In this document: in pieces, positions 57,670 to 64,000 of the stretch
How positions within the stretch are numbered: position 1 is the stretch's first letter
Layout: each line of letters opens with the position of its first letter
NCBI GenBank assembly: GCA_035628915.1
Contig: DASPIW010000024.1
Location: forward strand, 62,001 to 126,000
Source of the DNA: JARBUG01 sp035628915
Lineage (GTDB): Bacteria > Bacillota > Sulfobacillia > Symbiobacteriales > Symbiobacteriaceae
Direction: 5' to 3'
DNA: 64,000 nt
The notes under the pieces: generated by a model
Databases searched by the model: none
The model's input: the letters and a program-made list of their open reading frames with translations, nothing else
Told to the model about the DNA's origin: nothing
Translations under genes and position numbers: made by a program

Positions 57670-58587
57670 ACTCCTTCAAAAGGCGGACGCGGACACCCTC
57701 CGGGATTTGGCCCGAAACCTCATCGGCCGTAAGCGAAAAGCTCAACGTGAATCCCTCGATTTTCTCCGCCAGCGATTGGAGTTGACGGATCCGGAGCGGC
57801 AGGAAGCCGCCGGTCAGTCTGTGCTCATGCTATGGCAAGAGGCGGAGTGGTATCTGGAGTCAGATGACCGGGAGGGAGAAGAGAATCGAGCCTCCGACAT
57901 TCTGACTGATCTGGCTGAGCGACTCCGGGATGAGCAGATCCCCCAGCAGGTTCGCTGCTGGATTCTTAGTGAAGGGATCGCGTATGTCGATTCCTTCAGT
58001 TGTACGGATCCGCTCTACGATGTTCTGTACGCGGCCTGTTACAAAGACAATGACCGGCGCGATCTGGCAGAAAACCTCGAGGGAACTGGCAGTGACTGGC
58101 CGCTGGAGCATGCGCGCCGAATCTACCGCTCCCTTGGAAACCGCGAGAAGTACCTGGAGTTTCGCACTCGCAGGCTGGTCGATGGCCTTGACTACTATGA
58201 CCTCGTCACTTTCTATGATGAATCTGGAGAGCCAGAGAACGCTCTGGCAGTGGCCAAAGGGGGCCTGGAGCACAGGCAAGGCCGCCTGGACGAGCTGCGC
58301 CAGTATCTGGCGGATCATGCCCATCGGGCCGGCGACCGCGAGACCTACTTGAAGCTCCACTTCGAGGAGGCTGTCCAGCGAATCACCGTCGAGAGCTATC
58401 AGCTCAGCGAAACGAGTACGCCCGGAAGGCCCAGGTTCTGGTGAAGATGCGGCACATGTGGGTTGAAATCATGGGTAAGCCCGCCGCCTGGGAGCAGTTC
58501 GCCCGGAACGTCAAGGCTGTCAATTACCGGCGCCCGGCCCTGCAAGAGGAGTTCGGGAAAGTCATTGCGGACTGGAAGTCGCTGTGA
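57626..58587 (+). pseudogene. Helical (TPR-like) repeat protein gene with a frameshift near its 3' end
   Basis: The main frame runs from GTG 57626 to 58444 (272 residues). Helical pairs are visible, e.g. EHARRIYRSLGNREKYLEFR, DYYDLVTFYDESGEPENALAVAKGGLEHRQGRLDELRQYLADHA, similar to the C-terminal repeats of SWIM-finger-associated proteins. Near 58405 the similarity continues in another frame: RNEYARKAQVLVKMRHMWVEIMGK, to EEFGKVIADWKSL and TGA at 58585-58587. A one-base change at AGCGAAAC would restore about 320 residues. It overlaps the recombinase end by 44 bases. Function unknown. Confidence 0.6.
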
Positions 58588-58653
58588 TACGACGGCCCCA
58601 AAAACCAAGGTCCCCCGGCGCCGACCGGTAATCGGGGGCCTCATTGTCATGGC

Positions 58654-59223
58654 CTAAAGGCAGGACTCGTCCTTGCCCTCAGCCCTCATCAACTCATGGT
58701 TGAGCAGGTCCCGGATTAGCTCCTCCCGCTCCGCATCCGGCAGCCGGGAAACGGCCGAACGTATTTCCCGGAGAGTCAGAGGCGACCCGGGCAGGATGTC
58801 GAACCCATACCGGTCGAGCAAGAGCTGCGCCTCCTCCTCGCCCGATTCTGATAAGGAAATCGTCTTTGCATGTCGTCCCTGAACAAACCCAAGGGTCATC
58901 AACTCACCGAGAACCTCCGAGCGAAAGGTTTTCCAGCACCTTCTTGTCCCACCTATGCCGCCGTCATCCCAGGACGTGAGGTACAGCAGCATCAAGGTGA
59001 GATCCCGAACCAGACTGCTCTCCATCCGCTTGGGCTCCATGGCCCAGTTGTCGCGATCCAGCGGCTCATCATCATCCACGTCCACCGGCAAATGGTCTGG
59101 GCGTCGCTTCCTGCGCGAACAGTCCTTACAAATGTGCCGGGCGTGGCCCCGGCCGGTATACTTCTCGTTGGGTCGGTGTCTCCCGCATACATGGCAGTGG
59201 TGACCACGGTGCTTTCCGCTCAC
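58654..59223 (-). CDS. DUF6429-like protein with N-terminal zinc ribbon
   Basis: 189 residues from GTG 59223; the longer frame has no family-like sequence. The N-terminal part has a zinc ribbon CHVCGRHRPNEKYTGRGHARHICKDC. The C-terminal part, LMLLYLTSWDDG, CWKTFRSEVLGELMTLGFV, KTISLSESGEEEAQLLLDRYGF, is a small winged-helix-like domain of the DUF6429 type. It is the only minus-strand gene inside the element. It may bind DNA or RNA, but this is inference. Confidence 0.65.
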   Translation of the reverse strand: MSGKHRGHHCHVCGRHRPNEKYTGRGHARHICKDCSRRKRRPDHLPVDVDDDEPLDRDNWAMEPKRMESSLVRDLTLMLLYLTSWDDGGIGGTRRCWKTFRSEVLGELMTLGFVQGRHAKTISLSESGEEEAQLLLDRYGFDILPGSPLTLREIRSAVSRLPDAEREELIRDLLNHELMRAEGKDESCL

Positions 59224-59447
59224 CCGCTCGCGGCCCCGTGCAGTCCCGAAGGCACGCCCGCAGCCGCTCCCTCCCTCCCATCTGACGTTGCTCTGCGTCC
59301 TTTCGCCCGCCGACGGGCAATACCCTCTGCTCTGCTCTGCGATGCAGGAAGCCACCCCAGCAGGGTAGAAGACAGACCGAACACACGGGAACAGGAGCGA
59401 TCACCCTGCCCAGCAAAGCCCGTCCCCTGGCGCTGCAGCCATTTCTT

Positions 59448-61085
59448 ATGGAGTTACAGGCGATCCTGACCCACCTGTCCCCCGCAGAACTGCAAGAGCG
59501 AGTGCTCAGGCATGCCCGTCAACTCCCGGCGGCAGAACGACGCACCTTTCTGAACATATTCAGTCAGACTACGAGTCCACAGAAAGCTCCGACTGAGTCG
59601 CTTCTGGAGGAGATAGGCGAGTGGGTCGAGCGCCTCGAGGCCGGTCATTACTACCAGGGTTACGGATGGGACCACGAACTGGGCTACGAAAGAGCCTGGG
59701 GCGATGAATCTTGGGCGGAAGAGGCCGACGACCTGTTCACCCGGGCCGACGCGGCCTTTCTGGCAGGTGAGCGATCACTTGCCTGTAAGGCGTACGAACT
59801 GCTATTAGAGGCTTTTTTGCTGGATGACGAAGGAATCTTCTGCGGCCCCTCCCCACCCCAGGAAATGGTAGTTGCCGATCTAGCGGAAGCCAAAGCCCGC
59901 TATTTCCGCGCACTGTTTGAAACCACCTCTGCAGCGGAGCGGGCCGACCTTCTCCTGGATGCGATGAACACACTGCAATGGGTGGGGCCTCACGTGGGAT
60001 TAGGGGAAGTGCTCCAGGCCGACTCTGCCCCGCTTGCCGACTTTGAGGAGTTCCTGCCGCTCTGGCTGGAAGTTTTGCGGCAAGAAGATACGCCACAACA
60101 CCAAAGTGAGACGATGGTTCGCAAACTGTTGGTGGAGGCCGTTTTGCTCAGCCAGGGGACAGACGGCCTGCGGGAGGTCGCCCGGGAACGGGGCGAGTAT
60201 CTCGCCTGGGTGGAAGCCCTGGCGGGGGAAGGCAGACGGGCGGATGCAATCGCCGCTGCACTGGAAGGGGTTGCCCACGTCTGCCACGCGCACGCACGCG
60301 GGCTTCTGGGTGAAGCATTGGCCAGGTTGGCAACAGCCCAGGGTGATGCCGAACTGCTGCTCAAGGCCCGTCGAATCGAATGGCGGGCGGGCCCATCGCC
60401 AGCCAGGCTGGTACACCTTTGTCAGGCAGCCGAGGCCGCGGGAAGTTTGAAAGTGATCCTGACACAAGAAACGAGCGACTACCGGGCGGGTCAGCTCCCG
60501 CTCTCCGCCTCTCTGGCCTGTCAGCTCCTCCTCCTTACCAGGGATTATCACGAGGTTCTGGAGTTGTTCCAGCAGGGAAAGGCGCTCGGTTGGAGCAACA
60601 GTGACCATCCTGGGATGATTGTTCTCCCCTTTTTACTTCTGGCCGGCAGCAAGGCATTCTCGCCGTTGCCGGGCACATGGCTGTCACAGCTATGGAATGC
60701 CCTGGATACTGGTTTCCGGGGCTTCTTGGTGGCTGCGTGCCACCGCCAGCCGCCGGAACCGGAAGAGGCGGATCGATTCTTGTCTGTTGCTCGTACTGCG
60801 ATTGAACAAAGAGTGCACAGTATCGTTTCGAACAAACACCGGGGGGCGTACGACCGCGCTGCGCGCCTTGCGGCTGCCTATGCCGAAGCTACGTCTCTGT
60901 ATGAGAGATCCCCTGAGGGATGGGGGCTCCTCCAGAGCGTGCGGAGTGCCTTTCCCCGTCACTACGCCTTTCAGGACGCCCTCGATGGGGCGGTTCAATC
61001 GAGTCCCCTGCTACGCGGCCGCATTGCTGAGAAGCGCCGAGGCACCAGGCAGGCACTGGGAGCAGGAAACGCAGGGTTTGCATAA
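59448..61085 (+). CDS. Large helical-repeat protein of unknown function
   Basis: 545 residues, almost wholly helical by composition, with TPR-like pairs such as DDLFTRADAAFLAGERSLACKAYELLLEAF and TDGLREVARERGEYLAWVEALAGEGRRADAIAAALEG. The N-terminus (LSPAELQERVLRHARQLPAAERRTFLNIF) is amphipathic. No catalytic motif or signal peptide is seen. It precedes the toxin/antitoxin-like pair and the primase-helicase gene in the element; helical scaffolds of this kind are common in conflict systems, but there is no direct evidence here. Confidence 0.7.
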   Translation: MELQAILTHLSPAELQERVLRHARQLPAAERRTFLNIFSQTTSPQKAPTESLLEEIGEWVERLEAGHYYQGYGWDHELGYERAWGDESWAEEADDLFTRADAAFLAGERSLACKAYELLLEAFLLDDEGIFCGPSPPQEMVVADLAEAKARYFRALFETTSAAERADLLLDAMNTLQWVGPHVGLGEVLQADSAPLADFEEFLPLWLEVLRQEDTPQHQSETMVRKLLVEAVLLSQGTDGLREVARERGEYLAWVEALAGEGRRADAIAAALEGVAHVCHAHARGLLGEALARLATAQGDAELLLKARRIEWRAGPSPARLVHLCQAAEAAGSLKVILTQETSDYRAGQLPLSASLACQLLLLTRDYHEVLELFQQGKALGWSNSDHPGMIVLPFLLLAGSKAFSPLPGTWLSQLWNALDTGFRGFLVAACHRQPPEPEEADRFLSVARTAIEQRVHSIVSNKHRGAYDRAARLAAAYAEATSLYERSPEGWGLLQSVRSAFPRHYAFQDALDGAVQSSPLLRGRIAEKRRGTRQALGAGNAGFA

Positions 61086-61159
61086 GGCGGACGGACAGCG
61101 ATTACAGTGTGGATGCAGCAGGTCATCTGTGTTACCATGAGCCCAAGGGGGTTGGCACT

Positions 61160-61414
61160 GTGACCAAAGCCGTTCGCATTCACGACGCTGAGGTAATCCG
61201 TGCCCTGGAGGAAGGCGCCGAGATCCTGATCGCAGGCGGGCGCCGGTTTGTCCTGGTCCCGGTCCAGGACGACGGCACCGAGCCATACGACATCACCGAC
61301 CCAGCGGAGGTCACCCTTATCGATGAGGCTCTGCAAGACCCTCGTCCCTCTCTGTCCGGTGACGAAGCCCGCGCGTACGTGCGCGCCCGCCTTAAAGAGC
61401 ATGGCATCGGTTGA
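61160..61414 (+). CDS. Small antitoxin-like protein
   Basis: 84 residues from GTG 61160, with AAGGGGG upstream. A beta-rich N-terminal part (TKAVRIHDAEVIRALEEGAEILIAGGRRFVLVPV) and an acidic C-terminal tail (EVTLIDEALQDPRPSLSGDEARAYVRARL) resemble Phd/AbrB-type small antitoxins. It overlaps the following gene by 14 bases. The similarity is structural impression only. Confidence 0.55.
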   Translation: MTKAVRIHDAEVIRALEEGAEILIAGGRRFVLVPVQDDGTEPYDITDPAEVTLIDEALQDPRPSLSGDEARAYVRARLKEHGIG

Positions 61415-61712
61415 GTGGAAGCCCGAAGGGCTTGACAGCCTGATTCGTTACGATACTTGGCGTTTCAGCCAGGGTTGGGAGCCGATCACGGCGGAACTGA
61501 TAGATGCGGTCGAAGCCTACTTTCGCCCCCATGACCCGGCAAGGCCGCCCCGATTCCTACCGGGCCGGCCGGCAACCCGGCGAGGGCAGCCCACCGATCT
61601 ACGCATGGTCACGGTTGAAGTGCGCAGTAAGCCCTTCCGCGTTTTCTTCCGATATCGCCTGGCCCGACAGGATTTCGAGATCGTGCAGGTGCTCCACCCG
61701 CATGCCCAATAG
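61401..61712 (+). CDS. Small protein, possible RelE/ParE-like partner
   Basis: 103 residues from ATG 61401, overlapping the preceding gene. The C-terminal strands (VRSKPFRVFFRYRLARQDFEIVQVLHPHA) recall the last strands of RelE/ParE-type toxins, but the N-terminal half does not. The gene pair has the size and overlap of a toxin-antitoxin module. A terminator hairpin follows. Confidence 0.5.
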   Translation: MASVEWKPEGLDSLIRYDTWRFSQGWEPITAELIDAVEAYFRPHDPARPPRFLPGRPATRRGQPTDLRMVTVEVRSKPFRVFFRYRLARQDFEIVQVLHPHAQ

Positions 61713-61720
61713 CTCAACGA

Positions 61721-61741
61721 CGGCAGCCCCTCGGGCTGCCG
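61721..61741 (+). terminator. Terminator after the small gene pair
   Basis: CGGCAGCCC / GGGCTGCCG with a CTC loop, about ten bases after the stop. Confidence 0.65.
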
Positions 61742-61974
61742 TCCTGTATGTCCGTCAGTGTTTCGTCTTCAACCGCCGAGAATTGGGTACTTAGCTGACG
61801 CTCATCTCGATGTAGTTGAAACGCATATCTTTACAGCGATGAAGGTATGGGACGTGAGGGTTGGGGAGGATCTGGCCCATTTCATTCCGCCGGCATAGTG
61901 TTTGGGGAGGCAAGCAGGTGTCCATGCTCAGAACGGATAAGTACGAAGCGGATCCAGGTAAGGAGGTGGGATCA

Positions 61975-64000
61975 ATGGCTTACACATCAAACCTGGAGCT
62001 TCGCCTCCGGGAGCTTGAACGCGAGTGCGCAAGCCTGCGCAGTGAAAACGCCCATCTCCGAGCGTTGTTGGGCTTGTCTATGCCCGAATCGCTGGGAACA
62101 ACGGCGCCCCCCGCGGCACCTTCCCCTCAGTCAACGGTAACGGGCAAATCCGCCGCCCATGAGAAAATTGCTCTCTTCCGCAGCCTTTTCCGAGGCCGCG
62201 CGGATGTTTTTGCGAAGCGCTGGGAGAGCAATACCGGCAAATCCGGGTATTCACCTGCCTGCAGAAATGAGTGGGTCGCCGGAGTTTGCAGCAAGCCCTG
62301 CTCCAAATGCACGAACTGTGACTACTCGCCCCTTACGGACGAAGTCATTCGAGACCACCTATCTGGCAAAGCGACCGTGGGCTTGTATCCACTGCTAACG
62401 GACGAGACCAGTTGGTTTCTGGCAGTCGACTTTGACAAAACCTCCTGGATGGCGGACGTACGCGCATTTCTCGAGACCTGTGAGGAGTTAGGCGTTCCAG
62501 CGTACCTGGAGCGCTCACGCTCCGGCAATGGCGGTCACGTGTGGATCTTCTTCGATCGTCCTATCACAGCTGCGCAGGCCCGGCGGCTGGGTTCGGCGAT
62601 TCTTACGCGTACCATGGACCGCCGGCACGAAGTCGGGCTAGACTCCTACGACCGGCTATTCCCGAACCAGGACACCATGCCGAAAGGCGGCTTCGGCAAC
62701 CTGATCGCATTGCCGCTCCAGAAGGCGCCCCGGGATCAGGGAAACAGCGTCTTTGTGGATCGTGAGTTCAATCCACACCCTGATCAGTGGGCGTTCCTCG
62801 CTGAAGTACGGCGGATGCGGGAGAGCGAAGTCGACGCCCTGGTTGAGCAGGCGGCACTCACAGACAGCGTGCTTGGCGTACGAATGAGCGAGACGGAAGA
62901 AGATGCCGAAGCGGACCCGTGGACCCTCCCCCCTTCGGGCGCCCGCGTTGAGCGCCCAATTGCAGGGCCATTTGCGCCGGCGGTGCGAGTCGTTCAGGGC
63001 AACCTCATATACGTGGAAAAAGACGGGCTACCACCAGCGATGCTTAACCGCATCATTCGACTGGCCGCCTTCCAAAACCCGGAGTTCTATCAGGCACAGA
63101 AAATGCGAATGTCCACATACGGGAAGCCCCGCATCATCGGCTGTGCCGAGGATTTTCCCAACTACGTTGGCCTTCCGCGCGGTTGCCTCGGTGAGCTTTT
63201 GAACATGCTCACGCAGCACGATATCAAGGTAAATCTGGTTGATGAAAGGAATTCTGGCAATCCCATCGACGTCAGGTTCTGCGGCAGCCTGACCCCTTGG
63301 CAGCAACAAGCTGCGCAAGCGCTTCTTGCCCATGAAATGGGGATTCTCAGTGCGACCACTGCATTCGGCAAGACTGTCGTTGGGAGTTGGCTGATTGCCG
63401 AGCGCCGGGTTAATACCCTGGTGCTGGTCCACCGGCGCCAGCTACTCGATCAGTGGCGTGAGCGTCTGGCGACGTTCCTTGGGGTACCCAAGAAAGCGAT
63501 TGGTCAGATTGGGGGCGGAAGGGACAAACCTACCGGGATTGTGGACGTGGGTGTCATTCAAAGCCTGAGCCACAAGGGTGTCGTCAAGGACATCGTTGCA
63601 CACTATGGGCAGGTCATTGTAGACGAATGCCATCACCTGTCGGCGTTCAGCTTTGAACTGCTGCTCAAGCAGGCAAAGGCCCGGTATGTCGTGGGACTGA
63701 CGGCCACCCCTGTTCGGAAGGACGGTCATCACCCGATCATCATGATGCAGTGCGGGCCGATCAGGTTTCGCGTGGACGCAAAGGAACAGGCAGCCACGCG
63801 GCCATTTGATCATGTGGTGATTACCCGGAAGACCGAGTTCCATCTGCCAGCTGAGTCCGCTGAGCTGAGCATCCAAGATGTCTATGCGGCTCTCGGCGCC
63901 GATGAGGCGCGCACCCGCCTGATTGTTGCAGACACCCTGCAAGCCGTAGTTGCACAACGCTCACCGCTGATTCTGACAGAACGGACTCAGCATGCGGAAC
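61975..64000 (+). CDS. TOTE-type archaeo-eukaryotic primase plus SF2 helicase, 3' end cut by window
   Basis: At least 675 residues, no stop before the edge. ATG 61975 follows an excellent AAGGAGGTGG. A short coiled coil (LRLRELERECASLRSENAHLR) leads into a primase domain: a cysteine cluster (CRNEWVAGVCSKPCSKCTNC), the metal-binding D152-F-D154 in FLAVDFDK and H188 in SGNGGHVWIFF. A superfamily 2 helicase follows: P-loop ATTAFGKT with K466, DECH at 550-553, TATP at 576-579. This primase-helicase fusion is the hallmark of TOTE conflict systems, proposed to act against invading DNA. The downstream nuclease or other partners would lie outside the window. Confidence 0.85.
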   Translation, partial: MAYTSNLELRLRELERECASLRSENAHLRALLGLSMPESLGTTAPPAAPSPQSTVTGKSAAHEKIALFRSLFRGRADVFAKRWESNTGKSGYSPACRNEWVAGVCSKPCSKCTNCDYSPLTDEVIRDHLSGKATVGLYPLLTDETSWFLAVDFDKTSWMADVRAFLETCEELGVPAYLERSRSGNGGHVWIFFDRPITAAQARRLGSAILTRTMDRRHEVGLDSYDRLFPNQDTMPKGGFGNLIALPLQKAPRDQGNSVFVDREFNPHPDQWAFLAEVRRMRESEVDALVEQAALTDSVLGVRMSETEEDAEADPWTLPPSGARVERPIAGPFAPAVRVVQGNLIYVEKDGLPPAMLNRIIRLAAFQNPEFYQAQKMRMSTYGKPRIIGCAEDFPNYVGLPRGCLGELLNMLTQHDIKVNLVDERNSGNPIDVRFCGSLTPWQQQAAQALLAHEMGILSATTAFGKTVVGSWLIAERRVNTLVLVHRRQLLDQWRERLATFLGVPKKAIGQIGGGRDKPTGIVDVGVIQSLSHKGVVKDIVAHYGQVIVDECHHLSAFSFELLLKQAKARYVVGLTATPVRKDGHHPIIMMQCGPIRFRVDAKEQAATRPFDHVVITRKTEFHLPAESAELSIQDVYAALGADEARTRLIVADTLQAVVAQRSPLILTERTQHAE

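Overview
The window reads as a chromosome segment of a GC-rich, endospore-forming Firmicute. A complete gerA-type germination operon, strong GGAGG-type ribosome binding sites, frequent GTG starts, 4-base gene overlaps and dense GC-rich terminators all point that way. The gene content resembles Symbiobacterium-like clostridia, but this is an inference: no rRNA or other taxonomic marker is present.

Layout. 1-4.6 kb: a minus-strand operon for a CoxG-like protein and the three AllF/AllG/AllH (FdrA/YlbE/YlbF) subunits related to oxamate carbamoyltransferase, followed by a cyclase-family hydrolase cut by the left edge. 4.7-9.4 kb: gerA-gerB-gerC and a CPBP membrane protease. 9.4-13.7 kb: an FMN-binding protein, a small membrane protein, and a Ppx/GppA - HD - kinase - kinase operon. 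14.0-15.6 kb: an MFS-MarR pair. 15.9-22.9 kb: a minus-strand operon that matches the enterobacterial ydjX/ydjY/ynjBCDF set (TVP38 protein, substrate-binding protein, two permeases, membrane protein, YdjY lipoprotein, ATPase, CDP-alcohol phosphatidyltransferase) and contains an apparent selenocysteine gene. 23.1-26.2 kb: a TauE/SafE exporter, then a gene-poor, decayed stretch. 26.2-32.4 kb: a LacI-controlled sugar ABC transporter with an FAD oxidoreductase. 32.5-36.4 kb: small genes, a papain-like protease, a RhiA-like protein and a two-piece sigma factor. 36.4-44.7 kb: a second sugar ABC transporter with a split transketolase and GntR regulator, divergent from a four-carbon acid sugar kinase and a racemase. 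44.7-46.1 kb: two siroheme genes. 46.2-51.4 kb: a TetR-controlled drug-resistance module (DHA2 efflux pump and rifampin-phosphotransferase-like enzyme). 51.4-55.2 kb: DUF2804, zinc ribbon, cyclophilin, MscS and a proline-rich protein.

From about 55.7 kb to the right edge lies what looks like an integrated mobile element. A large serine recombinase sits directly against a comA (phosphosulfolactate synthase) gene that lacks its 5' half. The cargo includes helical-repeat proteins (one frameshifted), a DUF6429 protein, a toxin/antitoxin-like overlapping pair and a TOTE-type primase-helicase that runs off the window.

The most interesting items are the in-frame UGA plus SECIS-like hairpin in the ydj/ynj-like operon, the recombinase element interrupting a spore-metabolism gene and carrying conflict-system cargo, the two-piece sigma factor beside a protease/RhiA pair, and the tandem thymidylate-kinase-like proteins with a degenerate P-loop beside an exopolyphosphatase.
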